A DNA stretch of 23,616 nt from Jaapia argillacea MUCL 33604 (Eukaryota > Basidiomycota > Agaricomycetes > Jaapiales > Jaapiaceae). The notes beneath the pieces were generated by a model. The model saw nothing but the letters and a program-made list of their open reading frames with translations, ran no database searches and was not told the DNA's origin. The DNA lies in the NCBI GenBank assembly GCA_000697665.1, contig KL197734.1, positions 436,059-459,674 of the forward strand, written 5' to 3'. Each line of letters opens with the position of its first letter. The stretch's first letter is position 1. This document shows, one piece after another, positions 1 through 9,369 of the stretch. The position numbers and the translations under genes were made by a program.

Positions 1-1345
1 CATGCAAGGAGGTCAATGTTCCCCTCCTCCAACTACTACTCTGGATTCAGACCTGGTGGGCCTCCCTTTACGACTTCCTTGATTGTATGCTCGAAATGAG
101 AAAGGTTTGTCATCTCTCCCTCACTATTCTTCTCGTACTGACATGTGAATAGGCCGTTGATCGTTTCACTCGCTTAGCTGATGGGGCTGAGGAGGTACCA
201 GTCCTGAATGGCAAGAATTATTCCAACTTCACCCTCACTTGTGAAGACTGGTCCCGCCTTGTGCTCATGCACGAAGTTCTCAGGGTATGTGCTCTATTCC
301 CACATATACATCTAACTTGACTGACCTGTTTTGGTCTAGGAGCCTGCCGAAGCCCATCAAAACTTCTCATCAGGCGCTCACGCAACACTCTGGCGTGCAA
401 TCCCAATCCTGGAGTATCTTCAAGAATCTTGGGAAACTATGGCTAAGGCAGGTAAGTTTGCTGAGATCAAGACCTCAATCGAGGCTGGGCTCGCAAACAT
501 GGGCAAGTGGTACCAAAGGACTGACACATCAGCTGCATATTTTATTTCTCTTGGTAGGTATACTACTGTTTGATATTTACGTAGCTGACCTCGCATGCTC
601 AGTTCTCAACCCTGCATACAAGCTCGCCTACTTTGAGGATAAGTGGGATGATGAATGGCTCAGTGTCGGGAGGAGGAAGCTCGAGGCTGAGGTAAGCCCC
701 TCCTCCGAAGATTTAGGATCTCATTACTCACGTATTGATAGTTCAAGAAGTATTACAGTTTGCATGCCGCTAGTGAGCCTTCGGCCTCAGGAAAAGGTGA
801 GTATTTCAGGCTACAGTATATCTCTACTTATTTCGATCTCAAATCTATTCAAACAGACATTGATCCCACCCTGCTACTCACACTGAGTGCCTCATACAGC
901 AAGTCGTGGATGATGTCCACAGTTCTCACATGCTGTCAACTTGAACGAAAGAAGCGTGACCCTCAACAGGAACTCAAGGAATACTTAGACTCACCTCTCA
1001 TTGTTGATCTTCATGATGATGGACTGATTCGCTGGTGGGGGGTAAGTGGTCCCAGGCTCTGCTTTAGTTAATGATCTGACCACTCCTCAGCATCACTCAA
1101 CCCAGTATCCAATCCTCTCAAAGATGGCCTGTGATTATCTTGCTATCCAGGGATCAGCAGTCTCTGCTGAACGTGCCTTCTTGAGTGGGGCAATTACAGG
1201 CACCCATTGCTGTAACCGGCTCAGCCCCGATATCTTTGAGGCCTTACAGCTCCTCAAGAGCACATATCGCAATGGCCGTGTTATTCTATCTGAGCCTTGC
1301 TTAGATGCCACTATGTTCTTCAATACTGCTGATGATGTGGAGTAG
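1..1345 (+). CDS. hAT family transposase, C-terminal part (7 exons, 5'-partial)
   Basis: The gene encodes the C-terminal 343 residues of a cut-and-paste hAT transposase and continues beyond the left window edge. Exons are 1-104 (frame from base 3), 153-284, 340-553, 603-691, 742-796, 857-1041 and 1091-1345. All joins keep frame, with GT-AG introns of 48-60 nt. The middle carries hAT-type blocks: IPILEYL, an alpha-helical MGKWYQR stretch, then LNPAYKLAYFEDKW. The last exons carry the dimerisation region: LKEYLDSPLI, RWWGHHSTQYPILSKMACDY, SAVSAERAFLSG and NRLSPDIFEALQLLKS. I see no premature stop, so this part looks functional or only recently silenced. The N-terminal BED finger and the first catalytic residues would lie off-window, so activity cannot be judged. 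The last exon ends in TAG at 1343-1345. Confidence 0.93.
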
Positions 1346-1541
1346 ATACTAATTTAACTTTACAATTTTTGCATCCCTGAACCTGTTCGAACCTGTTCTG
1401 AACCAGAACTGAACGTATCTCTGAGGTTCTTTGCGGTTCCGTTCGAGGTTCCCTTTCGCCTCTGAACTGAACCTCAAGTCCAGTTCTAGGTTCCAAAACA
1501 CGAGATGGAGAACCAGACTGAACCAGACTTCGGTATCACTA
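1346..1541 (+). repeat. hAT 3' subterminal repeats and terminal inverted repeat
   Basis: This is noncoding DNA between the transposase stop and the presumed element end. It holds at least eight GAACC/GGTTC-type motifs on both strands, for example GAACCTGTTCGAACC near 1380 and two GAACCAGACT units at 1510-1529. Such clusters are typical binding sites for hAT transposase. The final bases (about 1525-1541) are the proposed inverted repeat. The boundary is inferred from the downstream repeat alignment. Confidence 0.7.
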
Positions 1542-1549
1542 GTGTAATC
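1542..1549. other. Probable right-hand 8-bp target site duplication of the hAT element
   Basis: The bases GTGTAATC directly follow the proposed hAT end. The uninterrupted repeat copy at 10894 carries them once in a longer GCGTGTGTAATCAACTACAG context, as expected for a pre-insertion site. hAT elements make 8-bp duplications. The left copy is outside the window. Confidence 0.65.
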
Positions 1550-1676
1550 AACTACAGGCTACCTACAAGGCAGCAGAGGTCTCTACACCTCAGTGCCAGG
1601 CTTGGGGCTCGCCAGTGTCTCTGACAACACTTAGACCTCCTGTAGTGGCGACACAGGTCAATCCCTGCCTGTCACA
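1542..1676 (+). repeat. Dispersed repeat D, copy 1 (interrupted by hAT)
   Basis: This 135-bp segment aligns without gaps to 10894-11028. By eye there are eight differences, all transitions, or about 94% identity. Six of the eight are at CpG/TpG or CpG/CpA positions. It contains a GAGGTCT...AGACCTC inverted pair that could form a stem. Similarity begins exactly where the hAT element ends and stops after CCTGTCACA. The part of the repeat that should precede it was displaced by the hAT insertion. Confidence 0.85.
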
Positions 1677-4061
1677 AAGGTGGACACTGGGAGGACTTGT
1701 CATCTAACCTGGCTGGCCAACGACAAGCCCTATCAATCAGATAATATCCCATCTTGTTTGCCTTCAACTGAGCAAACAAGAACCCTACTGTAGGGACACC
1801 CTTCATGTTACTCTATCCTCCTACCCCACGCTCTCACCCTTGCATCCGCGACAACCACTCCTTCTATGAGCTACCAATCTACTACTCGTGTCTTGTGGAG
1901 AGCACATCATAGTCAATTCATTCTACTCCTTCGATTCGATTCGATCCTCGCTGTGCTTGATCTTCAGACTCTTGAGTGCTCTGCCTATGGTGCAACCTTT
2001 TGAGACAGCATCTCCCTCCGACCAGTACCCTGCAAGTAGTTCTCACCATGCGCCTAACACCTCTCAGCTTCACCCTCTTCCCACTATGCTCCGTGCCTCC
2101 CATAACCCCGCTTGCATTGCTACACACGGTCGAATATTCAAGTCAATCGATATTGACAGTCGTGCTTCGTCCAGCACACCATCATCCCTCGCTCGTTCAC
2201 TCACTCTCCTAGTGGTCCATTAGGTGCCCCCATTCATCAACCCTTTCATGTGACCTTTACTCCCTCCAAGTCACCTGGCACCAGCGACTGAGCTCACTGT
2301 CGATTTCGCACTCTACCTGTCTGCTATCTTGACAGGTATCACCGCGAACGCCCACGTACCGAGATTTTGTCTCTCCACCATCGACTTCGGCTCATACCAA
2401 CACCCTATCTGCTCAACTAAGTCTCCAATAATTTGTGCACCTCATGCTCAGTCTACTCTGAGTTGCTGTCAGATCGTATCGCAATTAGGATCGTCCATAC
2501 AGGTGGATCTGGCTTCGCTATTGACATCTTGTGCTCCTGGGGCCCGAGTGGACCTGTGAACATCCACTCTTGCACACGGTGATCTTAAATCCTCTCGCGC
2601 CCTTGTCTCTCATCGTCAACCACACTCTCAGTTTTCAGGCATCAACTGCACTATCGACAGTGGGCACTCGCAGACCTCATCTGAGGTGAACATCCTGTGT
2701 TCGCCAGTCCTCTCTTCAAGGCCAATCCCCCTCACATATGATCTGGTGCTTGCACCTAATTACTGCACCCTCCGATCGATCTTCTTCAGCCCTACGACGT
2801 GTTGCCTTGCATTGGTGCTTCAGGTCCACACAGTGGTTACCGGAATTCAAGTCGCTGGGGTTTGTGAATCTACACGATTGTAGTGTGTGGTGGTCATGAA
2901 CAATGACATCTCGAAGTCTGCATTCACTCAGGAACCTGGTCCACCACCACAGGGCCGGTCACTACCACCAACGATTCTTATCTTCTTCCTCCTCCCTCTT
3001 GCTCTTAGGCCAGACCTCTCGTGGCCGTATTACCTACCCTTACGTGACCGATCCGCCCTTAGAAATACTTCAATTGCCCCTTTCAACGTTCGCCACGCGC
3101 AAGCACTACCCGCCTACTCGCTGCCAGTCTATTGGGTCTTCTTTGACTCTACAATGCATTTGTTGTATCCAGAAGTACCGAAGCCTCTCTTCGGGCTTGA
3201 CTTTCTCAATCCGTGGACTTTCCATGATCACAACCACAGCGCCTCTGTTTTATCCGTTTGGGTCCTTACACTACTCTAGAGTACTCAGTACCTGTTTGCA
3301 ATTACCTCGCTGTCCCCGGCAACACCTGTGCGAAGCACCACCTTGGGGACCTCATTACAAGCAACCACCAAGTCACTATCTAGTACCAACCTTTCGACCA
3401 TCTGTTTAGTCATCCCAGGCTCGATGACGTGATTATCGTTAAGCAGCTCTAAGCCTCCTCCTGACTTGTGTCCGTGCGTTCGACGTCCATATCTCAACAC
3501 TCAGACAGTAGAACCTCCCGCTATCCTATGAGAACTCCTGTGATCGTGCTTGTTAGGATCGTTCTTCTCCACCCAATGTATCTCGCCTTCACCTTCTCTC
3601 GAGGTCACTACACTCATCTGTATACCTGCGCTCTCCAAAAGATCACTGTCAGACTCTCTCCTTGTGGCTCGATTCGACGAAGCGGCACTACACCGGGAAG
3701 CCTGGAGATTGGGTCTACCATCCTTCGACGATACTGTCACAACCTACCACTTTAAGCATCAGTCAATACACCTACTCTGCATCTTGGCACTACCCTCTGA
3801 AGCACGTACTCTGGTTCAACGCCTCTTGTCGTACCATCAACTCTAAGCAGAGTCTCTGTTTGGAGCATGAATCCTCCTAGCCTTGCATCGTTTAGGTGTC
3901 CTTAGTTGCCTCGCACACATACGAGCTGTTAGCGCTCGTAGTACACACCACAATCACATTGCTCTCATTATTGCAATTCACCCTCTCTGGTTCTTTCCAC
4001 CTTCGATTCGGGCTATGACCTTCAAGTGTTCCACTGACGTTGCGTAATCTGGTCCTTCACA
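1677..4061. other. No supported gene; pyrimidine-rich decayed DNA
   Basis: In this 2.4-kb stretch I find only overlapping short open frames with no recognisable domain, no consistent exon series and no clear repeat ends. The plus strand is pyrimidine-rich, which lowers stop-codon frequency by chance. A short GATTC repeat sits around 1927-1943. One weak minus-strand remnant (3285-3740) is listed separately. It may be old, unrecognisable transposon sequence. Confidence 0.5.
3285..3740 (-). pseudogene. Possible decayed reading frame, unrecognised
   Basis: On the minus strand a single frame is open for about 152 codons except for one TGA (rc of 3501-3503). The product would be hydrophilic, with blocks such as EGEGEIHWVEKNDPNKHDHR upstream of the stop and LVLDSDLVVACNEVPKVV downstream. 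No ATG with a convincing context begins it, and I recognise no family. The pattern (one CGA-like TGA in an otherwise open frame) matches decayed genes elsewhere in the window, but chance cannot be excluded. Confidence 0.2.
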
Positions 4062-4624
4062 ATGTTGCAAACAATCATCTGGCTTCCATTCCTGGTTGTC
4101 TCAGAGGTCTTCAAAGGTTACAACCAATGGGTTGTGAAGAATCGAGATACATTGGAGTGGATTAGGAGAGTAGAGGTATTACGAAAGGAGCACATCTTAT
4201 CCTGGGGGACTATGGAGGTATCACAGAACCTTTGCATGTACTGGGCCCTTCTACCCAGCCTACACCAGCAGTTGGCACATGTATTCAGAACCTCCCAAGC
4301 CGTCCTGGAGGCTGATCCAGTGTTTTTGCATGAGATCAATCTTGATCCGCACCAAGCTCTACTTTGGACACTCACGAAAGCCACTTCTCTCAAGCAGTTG
4401 GATGTTGCCTGGTCAGGTCTCTGAAACTTCCTCCTCTCAATTCAAGGGAGGCTGCTTGAATACTATCATAAGGCTGTTCAGGCCCTTCGACAGCATGTCG
4501 AAGTTGCAACTACACATAAGATTGTCAATACTGACAATGATGTGACCTCATATGCGAGCAGAGTTATATGGGCACTCTTGCGTCTAGCAGAGGATAACCA
4601 ATTGGCTGATCGAGATTACATGAA
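4062..4624 (+). pseudogene. Unrecognised gene fragment truncated by an LTR
   Basis: The frame opens at ATG 4062 and runs for 120 codons to TGA at 4422-4424. It then stays open in the same frame for about 66 more codons until the LTR begins at 4625. The product is alpha-helical and looks like real protein, for example VFKGYNQWVVKNRDTLEWIR, then HQQLAHVFRTSQAVLEADP, and after the stop LLEYYHKAVQALRQHVEVAT and SRVIWALLRLAEDNQLADRD. I do not recognise the family. The TGA could derive from CGA, or a very short intron (about 30 nt, ending in TTCAAG at about 4445) could remove it. No matching downstream half could be identified past the LTR, so the gene appears both mutated and truncated. The start is uncertain, since a TGA precedes it at 4035. 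Confidence 0.45.
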
Positions 4625-4838
4625 TGTTATGAGCGCCTTAGCGTTAGCGTAAGGTAGCGAATAAGGCTTGTACGTTTTTGGGTATTTCTTGCTAACTAGT
4701 ACTCAGGCTACGATCTTGAGGCAATAGAGGATGACGAGAATGAGCGAACCGGTTGAAGGATACAACTAAAGCGCTGTATTGTTCAAGTGGACAAGCTACC
4801 GAATACAAAGTAGGTAGGTGTCCTTATATACTACAAGA

Positions 4839-4969
4839 ACAATGGGATATCGAACAATGTACTATAGACAATAACAGACGAGACAATGTCTAAGGACAAT
4901 GGCAAGCGAGTTAAGGTTCAGAACAATGACGATGAACAATGAAGATAGAACAATGAAACAGAGAACAAT
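4839..4969 (+). promoter_or_regulatory. Phased ACAATG array in LTR copy 1
   Basis: Nine ACAAT(G/A) motifs start at 4839, 4854, 4868, 4883, 4896, 4923, 4936, 4950 and 4965. The spacings are 15, 14, 15, 13, 27, 13, 14 and 15 bp. The second LTR keeps the same spacing in mirror order. The core ATTGT/ACAAT is the generic site of HMG-box (SOX/mating-type) proteins, so a transcription-factor array is possible; a decayed ~14-bp minisatellite is the alternative. Confidence 0.5.
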
Positions 4970-5030
4970 GATGAGGCTGTACGAGGCTGTCCGAGACGAG
5001 TCATTGGATGCTAATAATAGTACCAAGTCC

Positions 5031-5055
5031 AAGATAAGATAAGATAAGATAAGAT
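5031..5055 (+). repeat. (AAGAT)5 microsatellite inside LTR copy 1
   Basis: There are five perfect AAGAT units. The inverted LTR copy has only about two units at the equivalent place (about 9486-9500), so repeat-number change accounts for part of the length difference between the two LTRs. Confidence 0.9.
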
Positions 5056-5616
5056 AAAAGGATGCTGAGTATCATAGACAAGGGAAATGATACGAAAGCG
5101 AAGGAAGTCCAATAAAAGAATGAAAACAACAGAAAATATACAAGTCCAGACGTGTTCACAACAAAATCCTGTCTTGATGTCTGCATGAACCTCTGTCAAC
5201 AGTGTGATAGCCTCCGTGATGCCCATTACCTGAACTCTCGAGTCATTCAAGCAGAATTCAACGCTGCTTGGTTGATGCTATCCGTCCATATTCGATCTGC
5301 TGCAAACATCATCTTTGCATTTGTCAGTCTCTCAGGCTCTGATTCAGCTGTGTGTGACTTCGTCCCCACGATTGGGAGGCAATCAGCAAAAGGATCCTCC
5401 ACGGACATAGCCACCATCACCAGTAAGACTCTGTTGTCGGCGGTACTCTTAGCTTTGGAACCTGCTTCTCCCGAGTCTCAGCTATCTAAAAGCCCAGATT
5501 CTCCTTGCGTTGAGACCACTGGTACCAATTGCAACAACTCTCCCTTGGGCGTGCACTCTTTTACTGAATTGTACCCTCTCGAAACTGACACCACTCCGCC
5601 AGGCTCTTCTGTGAAG

Positions 5617-5830
5617 AACAGGAGTTTGTCAGAAACTCAAGGGGCACCAGAGAGTTATGAAGGATGTCAGGCACTCGGTACACCTCTTGTTATTTCGAGT
5701 GCTCAACCTGCGAACGACTGGCATTGTCGTCAAGACCAGTGCCCGCAGATTCCCCAAAGTGGCTTGCAAATCCTAAGATCCTCTCAAGAGCTTGGACATT
5801 CTGGATCAATGCCTTCTCCTGCTGTTGGTT
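5617..5830 (+). repeat. Internal repeat R2, copy 1
   Basis: The encoded LSETQGAPESYEGC, SSAQPANDWHCRQ and PQSGLQILRSSQELGHSGS match the segment at 6922-7110 in order, spacing and reading frame. At the DNA level the two copies are diverged but alignable (GAAGGATGTC, GAGTGCCCAA/GAGTGCTCAA, GATTCCCCA). Confidence 0.65.
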
Positions 5831-6335
5831 CTCGTAGACCAAATGTTTGGTACGATGGTCCAGGGTCCCCAAGGGTTCAACAACCAAGCTTGAGCTCAGT
5901 GCTGCACTCTTTGTTGCTGTGCCTCGTGAACGCGAAGCCCACTCTGTCACAGCCCAAGGATCCTGATTCAACTCAGCTCAAATGTCCTAATCAACTGCGA
6001 TATCCAACATTGTGAATGAAGAAGATGCATCACCGTGGACCTCAGGTGCCATTCATTGCCAGGATGGTTTCTCGGAGGATGCCAAATGTTGCACATGCAA
6101 AAGGGGGTACTCGATACTATGCAGACATTCCCAATGCTACCATATGTCTCAGCAGTACTCAGCTAGAGATCCGTTTGGACAAGACTGACACACACCAAGT
6201 GCTCCATCTTGCAACTCCCTCTCTGTCTACAAGCACATCATTCAGTCCTGCTTCACACCCTTCAACCCTTCCAGGCTTGAGTTTCTCTTCAATCACCTCT
6301 TGTTGTTCGAGTACGCAACAACCACCTACCAGGCC

Positions 6336-6503
6336 AGTGTTGAAGGATCCAAACAAGCTGCTATTCCATGGCTTGTTATCTCTCCCCTTCAATGTAGGAT
6401 GTACACAAAGGTGTGCGTGCCTTACGGTCGTCCTCTTCTGTGAGTTGCGAGAGCACAGCTCCGAAGACATGCTCTGCATGTGCGACGATCACTGGTTACC
6501 TAT
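6336..6503 (+). repeat. Dispersed repeat R1, copy 1
   Basis: This is a roughly 165-bp unit starting CAGTGTTGAAGGATCC and ending GGTTACCTAT. It shares the TGTGCGTGCCTTACGG...GAGTTGCGAGAGCACAGC core with the copies at 7433 and 7844, and more weakly with 10798. In the long low-stop frame it reads VGCTQRCACL...FCELREHSSEDMLCMC...WLP. Confidence 0.7.
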
Positions 6504-6921
6504 GGGGACTTCTCCCTTTAGGACTAATTTAGGGTCTGTGGTTGTCAAGATCCCAGTATCCTCTTCAAGGCCTCCAATGTCACCCACTCTGTTTTCACCT
6601 TCACTGTCAATCTTCTCAGCTGGCGTCGTGTCCCTTTCACACTCCTGGAAGCAACCAATGACTACTGACGCAAGGATATTGGCCACCAATGATGAAGGTC
6701 AGAGTATGTCGCGTATCAAGACTACTTTCTTTTGTGGTCACTCTATACAGAGGCCATCAAGGAGTGTTTCCACCTTACATAGTCTTCTTGATACGCAACC
6801 AACCACCAAGTCGTGTTTACTCCAATCAGGCAACCCCCCGCGAGATTCGTCTGACGAGTCTAAGGAGGGCTTGGTATGTTCTACTGGTATGGAGGACAGT
6901 GGCGCGAGTCGAGTAAGAGTA

Positions 6922-7110
6922 AGAAGATTGTCGGAGACCTGGGGGGTCAAGAATAATCACGAAGGATGTCTGGAAATCGATCCACCTCCTGTTGCATCGA
7001 GTGCCCAACTCGTGAATGACTCGTATCACCAACAAGCTCATCTGTGGATTCCCCAGAGTGGTTTGGAATTCACACCATCCTCCCAAAAGCTCGAGCACGA
7101 TGGATCAGAA
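6922..7110 (+). repeat. Internal repeat R2, copy 2
   Basis: This is the second copy of the R2 block (LSETWGVKNNHEGC, SSAQLVNDSYHQQ, PQSGLEFTPSSQKLEHDGS), about 1.3 kb downstream of copy 1 and in the same frame. Confidence 0.65.
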
Positions 7111-7432
7111 CAAGCTCACATCACTGAGCTGCTTATGTGTCCTCCCTGTGTCCTCATGGGTTCCGCCACTTGGTCATCAGTTCATTCATCTGATACAAGA
7201 CCTCCAGCCAAAGGTTCAAAATTATCGAGCTTGGTGAAGTCGTTCACGACTCTTCCCTGACAAACTATTCTATGCCACATCGAGACTCCAATCTTATTGC
7301 CCTTTCACTATGGTGCGGGGTTCTCAGGCTCACTGCTAGGCTCACTCCCGAAGTTGGCAAATGCGATTCCCTCCCAGGTGACCTTCCCTGGAATTCTACG
7401 ATGACAATCTCCAGAACCATCTAGGATGGAGT

Positions 7433-7589
7433 CAGTGTTGACAGACCCAAATAAACAAGTCTCACTCCCCCTGTCTGATGTAGGACGTGTGCGAAGGTAC
7501 GCGTGCCTTACAGCCGTTCCCTTCTGTGGGTTGCGACAGTGCAGCCCTGAAGACACACTTTGTGTGAGTAGCGGCTGCTGGTTACCTAC
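7433..7589 (+). repeat. Dispersed repeat R1, copy 2
   Basis: It matches R1 copy 1 from CAGTGTTGACAGACCC to GGTTACCTAC. In the low-stop frame it reads VLTDPNK...VGRVRRYACLTAVPFCGL...WLP. The paired Cys residues of the other copies are partly replaced (LCVSSGC), which is consistent with drift. Confidence 0.7.
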
Positions 7590-7843
7590 AAGGTTTCTTA
7601 TCTTTCAGAAGGAGTTGGGTCGAATACTACCCACCCACACTGGCATATACTTCAATACCGGAGTCTATGAGAACTTTGTGAAGTCTGAATCCTACTTAGA
7701 GAATCATTACTATGATGTCCGAGAACGGTTACTCCTTGCATTACTGCACATAGTCCCCCTGAACCTGGTGAACATATTCCTCTCTCAAATAGCCTTCACA
7801 GTGGCCTTACACCTGCTTCCTCTGGAGTCCTCTACTAAGGAAT

Positions 7844-8000
7844 TTGTGTTGAAAGATCTGAGTGAACTTGTTCCTCCTCCCTTGCCCAACGTAGGATGTG
7901 TACATAGGCATACGTGCCTTCTGGCTGTTCCCTTCTGTGGGTTGCGAGAGCACAGCCCCAAAGACATACTTTGTGTGTGTAATGGCTGGTGGTTACCTAT
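7844..8000 (+). repeat. Dispersed repeat R1, copy 3
   Basis: This is the third R1 copy, TTGTGTTGAAAGATC to GGTTACCTAT. It contains TTCCCTTCTGTGGGTTGCGA, shared almost exactly with copy 2, and encodes VGCVHRHTCLLAVPFCGLRE in the low-stop frame. It lies about 410 bp after copy 2. Confidence 0.75.
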
Positions 8001-8607
8001 TCAAGTTGGGACTCCTATACAGACCGTCCAAGCCTACATGGACTCCGAGTCGAAGCTCTATGCGAAGTGCAACAATATTCCTACCTACTACATGAACATT
8101 CACAAGTCGCTCTGTTCGATGGCATCCGAATCATTATCAATCCCTTTGTCTGCTCCAAATACTGCTGGTCGTATGCTGGAATGCATATATCTACTCTACA
8201 ATCCTCTCACAAGCTCACAGACCACCATACTTCCGTTGATCAGGGGGCCCCAAGCCCACAATGGCTTACCTGCTTGCTTCTCTTTTCGTCCTTGGCAACA
8301 ATCGAACTGCACTCCATCTCTGACTCAGAGCTTTGTATCCGTTGCAATGTTGGCTCTAGTAACGAAGACATATCTGGCTTTCAATACTGGTATCGTGCTC
8401 AACAGCAAGGGTGTCTGGGCTATGGCCGAGTTTCAACACAGCACTTCTGGTACTCAGTCATCCACTGCTGTCATGAACTGTGCCATCATCTCAATCGCTC
8501 ATCTCCGCCAACCTCTCCTGCACACTGGAATCTCAGTCTTAGTGTCTCAGCCCTCGGGTCACAACAAGAACATGGATCGACCAAAGGGGCGGCAGTGGAA
8601 GATCTGA

Positions 8608-8650
8608 GGATTGTCGAAGTCTCAGGGGGCTAGGAGAGATGCAGACTATT
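8608..8650 (+). repeat. Internal repeat R2, partial copy 3
   Basis: GGATTGTCGAAGTCTCAGGG resembles AGATTGTCGGAGACCTGGGG at 6927 and AGTTTGTCAGAAACTCAAGG at 5623. All three read xLS(E/K)(T/S)xG in the same frame. Similarity fades after about 40 bp. Confidence 0.4.
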
Positions 8651-9364
8651 TGAACAAGCACTCAGTGGATAGACAATTCTCTCAATGCTTGGGCTCTTGG
8701 GTACCAAAATCCCAGAGCACTGGGTCCACTTGCCTCAACTGTCATTTTTCAGAGCCTGCATACAAACACCTCTGGTGCTCTTTCGTTGAGCAGAGGCTCT
8801 CATCCTCAGAGCTACCCTCTCCTGCAACCCATGCTCACTTAGCAACAGATGTGTCTACAGGCCCACAGACCAACAGCTGCTGCTGTCTCACTTCCCCTAG
8901 GGTGCACATCCATATCATCTCACATCTTGAACTTGAACTTGGTAGTGCTTGACTATCTCCACCCAGGATAGCGACTGATAAAGCAGTGTCAAGAGATCCA
9001 GACAAACCCTCTCTGCAAATTACAGCACACGAGATCAGCTCTGCGTCCTTGCGTCAACATCATCTCTGATGAGTCGAATGACAGTGGACGTCTCAATTCA
9101 AAGCCCCAACTGGTCTTCAGTCCCTACATCTTCATGGACTTTGTTAGCTGTCCACCAGGCTACCATCGGCTCCTCCTGCTCTTGGAGACAGCAAACAGTT
9201 AGCTATTCAAGTATAGCCACCACTGAGGATGAGACCCTATCTTCAGCAGCACATTGGAGGTTGGAAATTACCCTGCAGGCTCAAGCGACCCTTTCTCCAC
9301 AAAACACAACCAACAGGTCTCCTCGCCTCAACTCTCAAACTCCTGTTGCCTTTGCGGATCCTCT

Positions 9365-9369
9365 GTCAG
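9365..9369. other. Target site duplication, left copy (GTCAG)
   Basis: GTCAG immediately precedes the LTR TG terminus and is repeated at 9878-9882 immediately after the CA terminus. Confidence 0.9.

Larger units (their letters stand above)
1..1541 (+). mobile_element. hAT DNA transposon, 3' part
   Basis: This is the 3' portion of an hAT element; its left end lies outside the window. It comprises the C-terminal half of the transposase, then a noncoding region rich in GGTTC/GAACC motifs (about 1378-1530), which is the usual subterminal repeat style of hAT elements. I place the right end at 1541. Read inward on the minus strand the terminus is TAGTGATACCGAAG, which fits the general hAT terminal pattern (Y-A-R-N-G). 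The next eight bases, GTGTAATC, are the candidate 8-bp target duplication. The same eight bases occur once in the uninterrupted copy of the flanking repeat at 10894-10901. The matching left terminal repeat cannot be seen. Confidence 0.85.
4625..5163 (+). mobile_element. LTR of a retrotransposon, copy 1 (no matching target duplication)
   Basis: This 539-bp sequence begins TGTTATGAGCGCC and ends GTGTTCACAACA, the TG...CA form of retroviral-type LTRs. It is the reverse complement of 9370-9877 along its whole length, with small indels. It contains a TATATA motif (about 4824), an ACAATG array, and an AAGAT microsatellite. Five-base flanks (ATGAA left, AAATC right) do not match. The downstream bases do not resemble a tRNA primer site and no polypurine tract precedes it. 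It is probably a solo LTR formed by recombination between different insertions, or a remnant left by a deletion. Orientation follows the TG...CA ends plus the TATA motif and remains an inference. Confidence 0.85.
5164..9066 (+). pseudogene. Long low-stop reading frame with internal repeats, unrecognised
   Basis: One frame (codons starting at 5164 + 3n) is interrupted between the LTR and 9064 only by TGA at 6013, 7258, 7402, 8605 and 8950. That is about five stops in over 1,260 codons, with no TAA or TAG among them. The encoded protein is rich in Ser, Pro, Thr, Gln and Leu. It contains two repeat families that keep this frame: a Cys-rich block VGC..R.ACL..VPFCGLREHS.EDxLCxCxxxWLP (around 6390, 7465 and 7880) and a block LSExQG...EGC...SSAQ..ND...PQSGL..SSQ.LEH.GS (around 5625, 6930 and, partly, 8609). 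This suggests former coding DNA with CGA-to-TGA decay. The plus strand is C/T-rich, which also suppresses stops, and another frame (7989-8633) is open by chance. I recognise no known domain, so a repeat-rich noncoding element remains possible. Confidence 0.4.

Noticed and set aside
5152-5163. ATG at 5152 as the true start of the long low-stop frame
   Set aside because: It lies inside the LTR end; an LTR insertion is not expected to supply the native start.
7989-8633. 214-aa plus-strand frame in another phase
   Set aside because: It overlaps the repeat-bearing low-stop frame and has no motif; composition explains its openness.
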